NCBI GenBank assembly: GCA_004556565.1
Contig: SFGN01000001.1
Coordinates: 62,001-126,000 of the forward strand
Direction: 5' to 3'
Source: Lachnospiraceae bacterium
GTDB taxonomy: Bacteria > Bacillota_A > Clostridia > Lachnospirales > Lachnospiraceae
DNA length: 64,000 bases
Part shown: piece by piece, positions 54,973-63,796 of the stretch
Numbering within the stretch: the stretch's first letter is position 1
Layout: every line of letters starts with the position of its first letter
Made by a program: the position numbers and the translations under genes
The notes under the pieces: generated by a model
Seen by the model: only the letters and a program-made list of their open reading frames with translations
Told to the model about the DNA's origin: nothing
The model's database searches: none

Positions 54973-56256
54973 CTATTTCTGGATAGCATTGGGATAGATC
55001 TTTTCCATCTTTTCATCTCCGTAATGCTCATCCATATATTCTTCCCAGGCTGATTCTGCAGGAATATCTCTTGCCCGTTCATCATATCTTACCAATGCAG
55101 CCATAGAAACGATTATATTTGCTGCCAAAAAAATCGTCAGTGCAAGTGTTAATAGTTTACCTGTTTTTTTCAGCAGAAGCTTTACCCATGCGATCACAAT
55201 GGGATACAGATATTTGATCCATACAACCGCGGCCATTCCCCAGAAAAAGCAGTACAGAAGGTTAATCCTTCCCCCGATATTAAACGGTATCTCACTGTAA
55301 TCCCAGAATACCTGTCCGAATACCAGCTCTGTAAATACACTGCATGCATATTCATAAGCCCCGCCAAGCATCGTTCCGATCAGAAAAAGATGACTGTCCG
55401 GCTTATTTCTGTCTTTGTATAATAATGCAGTAGCACATGCGATTGCCAGTCCCCAGACAACACTGAACGGCCCCCAGACCAGACTGCTCCTGCTCATCCA
55501 GATTCCCGCCCTTAAACGGCAGAAAATTGTCTCAACGATATCCCCGAGAAAAGCTCCTATTACAAACAGCCAGATAAACTGTTCCAGCGTAAACCGTTCT
55601 TCATCTGTTTTCTGCTGCACCTCCTCATGAACCGGGTATGCCTTCCTTATACGCCTTCTTACATAGCCCGACAGTCCCATACCGGCTTTGACTGTAAGTC
55701 TCTGAAGTTTTCCGTTCCACCGGAAAAGTGGAGAAAATTCCTTGCCCCATCCCAAAGCCGTTAATAACGAAATTAAAAGATCCATAACAGCGATCACAGA
55801 CAGTATGATGAGCAAAATAGTTTTCACAAGCTGCGGCATCAGCTCAAAAAGACCAACTGCAATATCATTGCCGAAGCGGACCGCAAAAAATCCGAGAATT
55901 CCCCATATTACAGAATATAGGGGGCAAATATATCCGTCAAAATTCCCTATGTGTCCGGAATAATCCCACCATCGCTCCCCGTTCATCCGTTCCAGCATCT
56001 TCCCGGCCACCCATTCAATTGCAGTGGCGATAATCAAAGAGCCAAGGAACAGATACACAGGCTGGTATTTGACCTCCCACAAAATTACTGTAATCAGAAC
56101 ACCTGAAAAACCATAAATAAAGCAAAATGGACTGGACACAAACCCACGGTTCCGAAAGTCTTTATTTTTGACTGTTGCTACGACAGTTTCACCGCACCAT
56201 CCAAGAAACGAGTATGTAAAAAACAATAATGTCAGTTCTTCGATTGAGTACATCAT
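54973..56256 (-). CDS. CmpB-type multi-pass membrane protein, duplicated
   Basis: 427 aa. Two copies of the PF06541 (ABC_trans_CmpB, a putative permease) domain: ELTLLFFTYSFLGWCGETVV ... GRWWDYSGHIGN-like and, from about 220, FIWLFVIGAFLGDIVETIFC ... VFWDYSEIPFNIGGRINLLY. About ten membrane helices in all. Common in Lachnospiraceae; function unproven despite the family name, and no ATPase partner is near. The C-terminal tail has a last helix and an acidic end. It is upstream of the cls remnant and follows the chaperone block. Confidence 0.85.
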   Translation of the reverse strand: MMYSIEELTLLFFTYSFLGWCGETVVATVKNKDFRNRGFVSSPFCFIYGFSGVLITVILWEVKYQPVYLFLGSLIIATAIEWVAGKMLERMNGERWWDYSGHIGNFDGYICPLYSVIWGILGFFAVRFGNDIAVGLFELMPQLVKTILLIILSVIAVMDLLISLLTALGWGKEFSPLFRWNGKLQRLTVKAGMGLSGYVRRRIRKAYPVHEEVQQKTDEERFTLEQFIWLFVIGAFLGDIVETIFCRLRAGIWMSRSSLVWGPFSVVWGLAIACATALLYKDRNKPDSHLFLIGTMLGGAYEYACSVFTELVFGQVFWDYSEIPFNIGGRINLLYCFFWGMAAVVWIKYLYPIVIAWVKLLLKKTGKLLTLALTIFLAANIIVSMAALVRYDERARDIPAESAWEEYMDEHYGDEKMEKIYPNAIQK

Positions 56257-56314
56257 ATTCTCTTCTATTCCTTTATTTCACTTTAGTATTTCCGGATTTT
56301 ATCTTTTGAAAATA

Positions 56315-56701
56315 TCAGGTACGGTGAATGGTCTTGTTTCCACAGACCGGACACGTCACCTCTATTTTCCCTTTCCCCCGCGGAACACGGATTTTTCTTC
56401 CGCAGCTTTTACATTTAAAAATCTTATATTCTTTTCTCTGTTGGAATTTCAGCTTTCTGAATTCAATAAATTCCACGAATTTACGGTTTTCTTCTTCCCT
56501 GGCCCACAGATTCCTTGAGAAAGCACGGTAACAGTAATAAATCAGGCCGCAAAGGCTCAGCCAATAAAGTACACCATTATGGATGATTGCGGAAATCACA
56601 TATAAAATAAGTGACCCCAAAAACAGTGTTTTGTTAAGTTCATCCAGACCGTTACGTCCGCTCATAAACTCCCGTATTTTCCATTTAATTCTGTCTAACA
56701 T
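56315..56701 (-). CDS. Small membrane protein with C-terminal zinc ribbon
   Basis: 128 aa. Two membrane helices (about 27-45 and 47-65) and a charged linker, then a zinc ribbon CKSCGRKIRVPRGKGKIEVT with the second pair CPVCG. Such ribbons resemble MJ0042 or DnaJ-type zinc fingers. It begins 15 bp after the DnaK-like gene, so it is the last gene of the chaperone unit and may present substrates at the membrane. Unknown function otherwise. Confidence 0.75.
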   Translation of the reverse strand: MLDRIKWKIREFMSGRNGLDELNKTLFLGSLILYVISAIIHNGVLYWLSLCGLIYYCYRAFSRNLWAREEENRKFVEFIEFRKLKFQQRKEYKIFKCKSCGRKIRVPRGKGKIEVTCPVCGNKTIHRT

Positions 56702-56716
56702 CCGAAAACCTCCTGA

Positions 56717-58492
56717 CTAATCCTCTGTCCCTGTATGTAAAATCCCGGCACTTGATATTTCAAGCTGATGCTTTGTCCGGCGTATATTTTCCAGATCATA
56801 TTCTGTAACCTTATCCACCCGGAATTTTGCCAGACATTTCTGCAGTTCACTGCAGTCTTTTTTAATCTGCTTCTTTTGGGCCTTGTCAATTTGTTTTCCG
56901 GTCTCTTTAAGTGCCCGTTCGGTTCTGGCAAGAAGGCTTCCCGCTTCATTGGTCAGTTCCAGCGCTTCCCGCCGGAGATAATCCTGCCCGGCATATTCCT
57001 GTGCATCCTTCATCGCCTGTTCAATTTCCGCATCCGACATTCTGTCATCTGCGGTAATCGTAATTGACTGTGCTTTTCCCGTATCCAGATCCCGCGCGGA
57101 TACTTTCAGGATTCCATTAGAATCAATGTCAAATGTAACTTCTATCTGAGGCACACCTGCGGGAGCACGCCGGATACCTTTCAGTTTGAATTTTCCGATT
57201 GTTTTATTATCTCTTGCCATCGGCCGTTCACCCTGCAGAACGTTGATCTCTACACTGCCCTGATAAGGTGCCGCCGTGGTAAATACTTTTGAATATCGTT
57301 TCGGAAGCGTTGAATTCCTGTCGATCAATTTTGTCGCCACACCTCCGACAGTTTCAATTGAAAGACTCATCGGAGTAACGTCCAGCAACAGAATGTCCTG
57401 TCCCGTCCCTGTTGCCACCAGTGGATTTCCCTGTAAAGTACTGCCCAGAATTGCAGCCCCCTGGGCTACACATTCGTCCGGATTGATATTCCTGCAAGGT
57501 TCTTTTCCTGTCAGCATGCGGACTTTATCCTGAACAGCCGGGATCCTTGTGGAACCTCCCACCAGAAGAACTTTTCCCAGCTCCGAGGCAGCGATTCCTG
57601 CATCTGTCAATGCTTGGTTTACCGCCCATTCTGTCCGCTCAATCAGTTCACGCACCAGTTCCTGAAACTGTGCTCTTGTCAGAACCATATCCAAATGAAC
57701 CGGCTCACCTCTTTCCTGAGTCAGATACGGAAGTATAATCTGTGTACTGTCGGAAGAAGACAATTCTTTTTTCGCCTGTTCAGCCGCTTCCCGTATACGC
57801 TGCATGGCTGCAAAATCATGGGACAGGTCAATATGATGCTCCGCTTTAAAATTCTTAACAATCCAGTCTATAACTCTTGCATCAAAATCATCACCGCCCA
57901 GATGATTATCTCCGGCAGTCGCAAGAACTTCAATAACTCCTTCCCCGATTTCAATAATTGAAACATCAAATGTGCCTCCGCCCAGGTCATACACCATGAC
58001 CTTCTGCGGTTCTCCGTGATTCAGTCCATAAGAAAGTGCCGCACTTGTAGGTTCATTGATAATACGCTTTACTGTCAGGCCGGCAATCTTACCGGCATCC
58101 TTCGTGGCCTGACGCTGGACATCGTTAAAATATGCGGGTACTGTAATGACAGCCTCAGTCACCGGCTCGCCCAGAAATTCCTCCGCGTCTTTTTTCAGCT
58201 GCATCAAAATCATGGCACTTATGGTCTGGGGTTTGTATTCTGTTCCGTCAATACGGATACTCCAGTCTGTACCCATATGCCGTTTTACTGAACTGATCGT
58301 ACGTTCTGTATTAGTAACCGCCTGCCTTCTGGCTGCTTCTCCCACCAGCCGCTCACCGTTTTTGGTAAATGCAACAACACTCGGTGTAGTACGGCTTCCG
58401 GCAGCGGTCACGATGACTGTCGGCTCACCGTTTTCCACGACAGCTGCACAACTGTTAGTAGTTCCCAGATCAATTCCAATTACCTTGCTCAT
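56717..58492 (-). CDS. DnaK-like Hsp70 chaperone (second, noncanonical set)
   Basis: 591 aa. N-terminal ATPase: VIGIDLGTTNSCAAVVENGE, PAYFNDVQRQATKDAGKIAG, VYDLGGGTFDVSII and GGSTRIPAVQ. Substrate-binding domain: DVTPMSLSIETVGG, NSTLPKRYSKVFTTAAPYQG, FDIDSNGILKVSA. It is shorter than usual DnaK (about 610-640) and lacks the disordered tail; the lid is reduced. Not next to grpE or hrcA, but between a J-protein and a zinc-ribbon membrane protein, so a specialised Hsp70 is likely. Confidence 0.92.
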   Translation of the reverse strand: MSKVIGIDLGTTNSCAAVVENGEPTVIVTAAGSRTTPSVVAFTKNGERLVGEAARRQAVTNTERTISSVKRHMGTDWSIRIDGTEYKPQTISAMILMQLKKDAEEFLGEPVTEAVITVPAYFNDVQRQATKDAGKIAGLTVKRIINEPTSAALSYGLNHGEPQKVMVYDLGGGTFDVSIIEIGEGVIEVLATAGDNHLGGDDFDARVIDWIVKNFKAEHHIDLSHDFAAMQRIREAAEQAKKELSSSDSTQIILPYLTQERGEPVHLDMVLTRAQFQELVRELIERTEWAVNQALTDAGIAASELGKVLLVGGSTRIPAVQDKVRMLTGKEPCRNINPDECVAQGAAILGSTLQGNPLVATGTGQDILLLDVTPMSLSIETVGGVATKLIDRNSTLPKRYSKVFTTAAPYQGSVEINVLQGERPMARDNKTIGKFKLKGIRRAPAGVPQIEVTFDIDSNGILKVSARDLDTGKAQSITITADDRMSDAEIEQAMKDAQEYAGQDYLRREALELTNEAGSLLARTERALKETGKQIDKAQKKQIKKDCSELQKCLAKFRVDKVTEYDLENIRRTKHQLEISSAGILHTGTED

Positions 58493-58593
58493 TTTTTACC
58501 CTCCGATACTGCTCCGGTACTTCCCGGCATTAATAATACAGCTCCCCCTGACAGTCCTCTTCCCTGATTCTTCCTGATTTTTAATGACCGATA

Positions 58594-59397
58594 TTAACAT
58601 CTGCAGAACATACAGAAGAACTGCATCATACAAAGGCTGATGCACATCCTGTTCATACTTTCTGCATACTTCTGGAATTCCTTTCCGGCTTCATTATAAT
58701 CACTGCCGGTCTGCCTCATACTCTTCAGTGCATTCTGATAAACCTGATTCGACGGTTCCATCTGAATCGCTTTTTGAATCTGCTCCAACGCCAGGACATG
58801 ATTACCCTTGCCGTAATTCGTCAGTGCACTTAAGTAAAACCATCTTGCATTCCTCCGGCCGCTGACAATACTGTTCAATGTCTGTCCGGCATACCCATAC
58901 TGCCTCATATTGATAAAATCAATCACCTGACGGATATCGTCACTGTCTCCCGGTTCTGCTGAAGGACGCGGCGGCTCGCCGGAACTTCTTCCAAAACCGA
59001 ACAGATCTTCAAATCCAAATCCTCCGGAATCACCGTATCCTCCCTGTCCATAGCCTCCCTGTCCGTAGCCGTTCTGGCGATTCTGCCCGTAAGGATTGCC
59101 ATAAGAACCATTGCCCCCATAAGAATTACCATAGGGATTGCCATTACCGTACGGTCCGCCGTAAGGATTCCTGTAGGAATCCGATCTTCCTCCGGGTCCT
59201 TGCTGTTTTTTATATTTTTCCGGATTATTCAGCATATCATATGCTTCATTAATTTCATTCATTTTTTCAGCTGCCTGAGGGTCATCCGGATGTAAATCAG
59301 GATGATATTCTTTTGCTTTTTTTCTGTATGCTCTTTTTATTTCGTCTTTATCGGCATCCGGTGAAATGCCAAGTACCTTGTACGGGTCATCAATCAT
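58594..59397 (-). CDS. J-domain protein with G/Y/N-rich region
   Basis: 267 aa. A J domain at 3-67 (DPYKVLGISPDADKDEIKRA, HPD in EYHPDLHPDD), then a very low-complexity G/Y/N/Q-rich stretch (about 70-140), and a helical TPR-like part (NHVLALEQIQKAIQMEPSNQ). The last residues are Cys/Met-rich (CMMQFFCMFCRC). It lacks the zinc domain of DnaJ. It overlaps the DUF5685 gene by 8 bp and lies 101 bp before the DnaK-like gene, its likely partner. Confidence 0.88.
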   Translation of the reverse strand: MIDDPYKVLGISPDADKDEIKRAYRKKAKEYHPDLHPDDPQAAEKMNEINEAYDMLNNPEKYKKQQGPGGRSDSYRNPYGGPYGNGNPYGNSYGGNGSYGNPYGQNRQNGYGQGGYGQGGYGDSGGFGFEDLFGFGRSSGEPPRPSAEPGDSDDIRQVIDFINMRQYGYAGQTLNSIVSGRRNARWFYLSALTNYGKGNHVLALEQIQKAIQMEPSNQVYQNALKSMRQTGSDYNEAGKEFQKYAESMNRMCISLCMMQFFCMFCRC

Positions 59398-60214
59398 GAG
59401 GTGGCTCCTTTCCGGCGATTTTCAAATAATATTGCTGCCACACACCGCCATATAAAATATTCCTGATAAGATGTATGTCCTTGACGATCGGAAGTTTTTC
59501 AAACTCTTCCGTCGCTTTTCCAATCGTCATTGTCAAAATCTGTTCCATCTCTTCCGGCTTTTTCTTCATCTTATCCAGCGGGTTATAGTTTTGTTTTTTC
59601 TGGTCTTTTTTGTAATCCATCACCGCATCCATAAGGTAAACAAACTTTCCGATTTCATATCCGATCGTCCGCAGAGAGCCACTCCAGAAATCATCCTTAT
59701 ATACAAATAATTCTGACAGCATCCTGCCGGAACAATTGATTGCATCATCAGGAAGTGATGTGACATCTTTTTCAATTCTGTTCAGTTCCCGGATATTGGC
59801 GGCGATCGCCATGCACTGTCTGGGATATTTTTCTTTCACCTGAGAGAACTTTTCTTTCAATAGCTTCGCATAACTGTAACTTGCACGGTTATGCTCATCA
59901 TTCCAGTCATCCAGACATTTATAATAAGACAGGGCAATGGTCATATTTGCAGCGTATTCAGTAAATGGTGTCTCGATGGCTATCCTGCGGCCAAAAGGAT
60001 GAACGCCGCATCGGAATTCTGTTTCAATTTCCTCCGGTTCATACAGTGCAGAAAGGAATAAAATCAGAAACGCCATGTCGTAGCTCAGGCAGAGCCTCTC
60101 AATCTGGCCGAACTCTTTTTTCAGCGATTTACACAGGCCGCAGTATATTCCCTGATATCGTTCTATTTCCTCCTTCGACAGGCTGCTTCTATTGCAGGTA
60201 ATATATCCAAACAT
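59390..60214 (-). CDS. DUF5685 family protein
   Basis: 274 aa, soluble and helical. N-terminal GYITCNRSSLSKEEIERYQG and YCGLCKSLKKEFG (CxxC) are typical of DUF5685, a Clostridial family with no known function; CLDDWNDEHN gives an acidic cluster that recalls metal-binding helical enzymes. First gene of the chaperone unit. The association with J-protein and Hsp70 suggests a client or co-chaperone. Confidence 0.8.
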   Translation of the reverse strand: MFGYITCNRSSLSKEEIERYQGIYCGLCKSLKKEFGQIERLCLSYDMAFLILFLSALYEPEEIETEFRCGVHPFGRRIAIETPFTEYAANMTIALSYYKCLDDWNDEHNRASYSYAKLLKEKFSQVKEKYPRQCMAIAANIRELNRIEKDVTSLPDDAINCSGRMLSELFVYKDDFWSGSLRTIGYEIGKFVYLMDAVMDYKKDQKKQNYNPLDKMKKKPEEMEQILTMTIGKATEEFEKLPIVKDIHLIRNILYGGVWQQYYLKIAGKEPPHD

Positions 60215-60276
60215 ATCCTTCTAATCTGCCTTTCGTGCTTATTAAACAGTTTCCGGAACGGTGTAAAAATCCACAC

Positions 60277-60302
60277 AAAAATGGTCCTCCGGACCATTTT
60301 TT
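60277..60302. repeat. GGTCC hairpin, near-copy of 54607-54631
   Basis: AAAAATGGTCC / GGACCATTTTT with loop TCC. The similarity to 54607 continues beyond the stem (TTCATATRCTTGRCAAC on the plus strand). It lies between the glgB terminator and the DUF5685 start, so it is not needed as a terminator there; it may be a mobile or conserved intergenic element. Confidence 0.65.
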
Positions 60303-60364
60303 CATATACTTGACAACCTTCAGGACCTGCCGCCGGCAGCACCCTCCGGATGCTTTTGTAACCT

Positions 60365-60400
60365 GAAAAAACTGCCGTGCTCGAAAACAGCGGCAGTTTC
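60365..60400 (-). terminator. glgB terminator
   Basis: Minus-strand stem AAACTGCCG / CGGCAGTTT with a loop of about 13 bases, then TTTTTT. It lies 90 bp after the glgB stop. Confidence 0.8.
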
Positions 60401-60490
60401 CTCTTCCTAAACTGTTTGATTTTAAACAATTATAGTACAAACAGATGAAACGTCAATAGAGTTTATACTCTTTTAATTGACTTTTGATAA

Positions 60491-62278
60491 TTATAATATT
60501 TTAAAATAATATGCCGAAAACGGACTCAAAGTAATTTCAAATTTATCTTCTTCAGGAAGAAGTGTCCACTCTTCCTGCCACCGTTCTCCTCCATATATCG
60601 TGCGGTCACTGGCAAGAAGTAATTCCAGTTTTTCGGTATCTTCTATCCGGAAAGAATATTCTTCCTGAACAGTATCTGAAAAATTAAACAAAGCTGCAAT
60701 ACGCTCCTTTTTCCCTTTACGCTCAATGGCATAAATACATTTTTCTTCCTGGTGGCAGTCGATCCAGCGAAATCCCTCCCGTTCATAATCCGCCTCATAT
60801 AATGCAGGATGTTCAAGATACAGGTGATTTAAATCGTTCATAAATCGCTGAAATTCCTGATGTTTCGGATAAACGAGCAGATCCCAGTCCTGCTGCCGTT
60901 TTTCATCCCACTCCCTGAGCTGCCCGATTTCATTTCCCATAAAATTCAGTTTTTTGCCCGGATGCGCAAACATATACATATAAAATGCTCTCGCCTGCGG
61001 GAATTTGGCATCATACTGTCCGTTCATCTTCTGAAGAATCGTCGCTTTTCCGTGCACCACTTCATCGTGTGACAGAGGAAGCAGAAATTTGGCATCGTAA
61101 TAGTACATCATAGAAAATGTCAGTTTATGGTAATCCTCCGTCCGTTTTGCCGGCTCCGTCCGGAAATAATTCAGCGTATCGTTCATCCATCCCATGTCCC
61201 ATTTATAATCAAATCCCATTCCGCCGACGCTTACCGGGTCTGTGATTTTCGGGAAACATGTGGAATCCTCTGCTGCCAGTATAATTCCTGGATGGCGTTC
61301 CTTAAGTCCCTGGTTCATATACTTCACAAATTCCACTGCATTATAATTTACTCCCCGCTCCGGACTTCCCTGCCAGTAAATAATCCGGCTAATCGCATCC
61401 ATGCGGATTCCATCCATATGATACTCGGAAAGCCAGTAATCCGCTGCCGACTGCAGGAAGCTTCGCACTTCGCCACGGGAATGCATAAAATTACAGCTTC
61501 CCCATTCGCTGTATCCGACCGCATTATTCGGATATTCATAAAGCGGCGTACCGTCATAATTCTTCAGTCCATAACCGTCCACTGCAAAATGTACCGGCAC
61601 AAAATCAAGAAGCACCCCTATCTCATTCTGATGGCAGGCATCCACAAATGCTTTCAGCTGATCCGCCGTCCCATACCTGGAAGTAGGGCTGAAAAATCCG
61701 GTACTCTGATAGCCCCATGATTCATCGCACGGATATTCATTCAGCGGCATGATTTCCAGATAATTATATCCGTTTTCTTTAAGATACGGAATAAGAATTT
61801 CTGCCATTTCCTCATAATTATACCACTCATCAGGTTTCTCCCCCGGTTTACGGAAAGAACCGAAATGCACCTCATAAATATTCAATGGTGCGGTGTAGCA
61901 TGTATCCTTTTCTTTCATCCAGCTTTCATCGTGGAACTGATACGCGTTCATATCTCTCAGTATAGATGCATTTGCAGGTCGGAGTTCCATCCCATAACCA
62001 TAAGGGTCACAATGATCAATAAACTGTCCGTCGGCCTGATATATCCTGTACTTATACATTTCTCCGGGTTTTGCACTTTCCACATAACATTCCCAGAACT
62101 GCCCGTCGTGTACACGCTTCATCTCCAGTTCTTTCCATCTGCTGAACTCACCGATCAAGGCGACTTTTCTTGCCGCCGGTGCAAAGGTCCGAAATACTGC
62201 CCCCGATTCAGTCACATGTGCACCCAGGTATTGATGCGCATCAAATATTTTTCCTGTATAAAATCCGTAAAAATCCAT
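60491..62278 (-). CDS. glgB: 1,4-alpha-glucan branching enzyme
   Basis: 595 aa from the ATG at 62278, which has GGAGGGAAATT upstream; a frame to 62305 passes through this site. A short CBM48 (YLGAHVTESGAVFRTFAPAA) leads into the GH13 barrel: VPVHFAVDGYG, nucleophile Asp in DGIRMDAIS, acid Glu in AAEDSTCFP, and LPLSHDEVVHGK, ending in a C-terminal beta domain. Makes alpha-1,6 branches in glycogen. No other glg gene is near. Lacks the long N1 extension of enterobacterial GlgB. Confidence 0.95.
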   Translation of the reverse strand: MDFYGFYTGKIFDAHQYLGAHVTESGAVFRTFAPAARKVALIGEFSRWKELEMKRVHDGQFWECYVESAKPGEMYKYRIYQADGQFIDHCDPYGYGMELRPANASILRDMNAYQFHDESWMKEKDTCYTAPLNIYEVHFGSFRKPGEKPDEWYNYEEMAEILIPYLKENGYNYLEIMPLNEYPCDESWGYQSTGFFSPTSRYGTADQLKAFVDACHQNEIGVLLDFVPVHFAVDGYGLKNYDGTPLYEYPNNAVGYSEWGSCNFMHSRGEVRSFLQSAADYWLSEYHMDGIRMDAISRIIYWQGSPERGVNYNAVEFVKYMNQGLKERHPGIILAAEDSTCFPKITDPVSVGGMGFDYKWDMGWMNDTLNYFRTEPAKRTEDYHKLTFSMMYYYDAKFLLPLSHDEVVHGKATILQKMNGQYDAKFPQARAFYMYMFAHPGKKLNFMGNEIGQLREWDEKRQQDWDLLVYPKHQEFQRFMNDLNHLYLEHPALYEADYEREGFRWIDCHQEEKCIYAIERKGKKERIAALFNFSDTVQEEYSFRIEDTEKLELLLASDRTIYGGERWQEEWTLLPEEDKFEITLSPFSAYYFKIL

Positions 62279-62472
62279 AATTTCCCTCCAAAAAATAATA
62301 GACACCCGTCGTTTTTCCTGTATAATAATTTTAAGTAAATTAATCAGCCCTGTCCACCGACAATCTGAAAAAAACGACGGATAACCAACGATTTTATAAA
62401 AAAGTGGAATAACTTCTTTCAGAAATTATTTAAACAAGACGGCTGATTTATCAGTACACGGGAGGTTATTAT

Positions 62473-63009
62473 ATGGATTTACGAATTGAAAAAAGTGAAA
62501 AAGCAATCAGAAATGCTTTTTTGGAACTTCGTTCCAAAAAACCGCTGGAAAAAATCACCGTAAAAGAGCTGTGCGCCCTGTCTATGATTAACAAATCCAC
62601 TTTTTACTCCCATTATCAGGATATCTTCGACCTCTCTGACACACTGGAAAATGAGGTCATTGAATCCATACTGGATAGTCTTTCCCCTGAACAGCAATAT
62701 ATTCCCGGACATCCGGAAGCTTTTACCCGCGGGCTTTGCTTTGCATTCATGTCGCATTATTCCCTGACCGCCACTCTCTTTTCAGGCAGGGAGCAGAGCC
62801 GCCTGACCACCATGCTTGAGAAAGGAATCAAAGAAAGGATTTTTGAAAAGTATCCCGCATACCGGGACGACACTACACAAAATATTGTTCTGTCCTACTG
62901 CATACAGGGCGCTTATTACGCTTTCATAAACAACCGTGACACGGACATTGAAACTGTAATTGATGTCATCTGCAACGTCAACAATGCAATCGGGAAGCTG
63001 GCGGAATAA
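62473..63009 (+). CDS. TetR/AcrR-family regulator
   Basis: 178 aa. N-terminal HTH: KSEKAIRNAFLELRSKKPLE, ITVKELCALSMINKSTFYSH, then a helical ligand domain with a C-terminal TetR_C_7/DhaS-like look (GREQSRLTTMLEKG, YCIQGAYYAFINNRD). Site GGGAGG upstream. Divergent from glgB and convergent with the nicotinamidase gene (19-bp gap). Its target is not evident. Confidence 0.88.
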   Translation: MDLRIEKSEKAIRNAFLELRSKKPLEKITVKELCALSMINKSTFYSHYQDIFDLSDTLENEVIESILDSLSPEQQYIPGHPEAFTRGLCFAFMSHYSLTATLFSGREQSRLTTMLEKGIKERIFEKYPAYRDDTTQNIVLSYCIQGAYYAFINNRDTDIETVIDVICNVNNAIGKLAE

Positions 63010-63028
63010 GCCTGCCGGTTCTGTTATT

Positions 63029-63565
63029 TTAGAAATTCTCCACCAGAATCTGGCAGCTCTTCATGGTTTCCAGGGCTGCCTCATGTTTTTCCACAGTGAC
63101 ACCGGCGCAGCAGGAAGCATCCACATAAATCGGGACTTCCGGCATATTTGCCTTTAAAAGAAAAGCATTTGACACTACGCAGATGTCTGTGCACACTCCG
63201 ATCAGCTCAATTGAATCTATCGGCGATTTTTGGTTTTCCTGCGCCAGTGCCGCTGCCAGTTCCAGGCTTCCGAAAGTCGGCTTGCAATAAACCGGCCAGT
63301 TCTTTTCCTTTTGTATTCTGTCCAGCCCGTCAATCAATTCCCAGCCGCATGAGCCTTCTATACAATGCCCCACAGGAAGATACTTTCCCTCCTGTGTGGA
63401 AAGATAATCTGCATGATGGGTGTCTTTAGTAAAAATAACTTTTCCGTCAAAATTCTGAACTTTTTCAACCACATTTCCTTCAATCTTCCGTGCCTCCTCG
63501 CTGCCGAGCACGCCGGATACAAAATCATTTTGCATATCAATTACAATTAAATATCTGTCTGCCAT
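63029..63565 (-). CDS. pncA: Nicotinamidase/isochorismatase-family cysteine hydrolase
   Basis: 178 aa from the ATG at 63565 (GGAGATGTTTTT upstream). Catalytic triad: Asp in VIDMQNDFVSG, Lys in YCKPTFGSL or the nearby basic stretch, Cys in IGVCTDICVVSNAFLL; the metal site is suggested by TKDTHHADYL and HCIEGSCGW. Best fit is nicotinamidase (PncA), converting nicotinamide to nicotinate, which would feed NAD salvage and signal to NiaR encoded 13 kb away. Other isochorismatase-like activities are possible. Confidence 0.85.
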   Translation of the reverse strand: MADRYLIVIDMQNDFVSGVLGSEEARKIEGNVVEKVQNFDGKVIFTKDTHHADYLSTQEGKYLPVGHCIEGSCGWELIDGLDRIQKEKNWPVYCKPTFGSLELAAALAQENQKSPIDSIELIGVCTDICVVSNAFLLKANMPEVPIYVDASCCAGVTVEKHEAALETMKSCQILVENF

Positions 63566-63796
63566 AAAAACATCTCCTTTCAAAAATATTATACGGCAAA
63601 ATGTTGTCCGTCAGCAACCTGTAATACAAAGAATTAACACTTGCAGTTTTTCTTTTTCAATGATAGCATAAATGCAGTGATACGCATGCACAGCGGCAAT
63701 AATATTTCTGCAGCTACAGTATTATCATTACGTCTGCTTTGCAGCCCCGTGTCTGACACTAACACGCAGATATGAGTCTTAAACAGGAGGCCTGTC

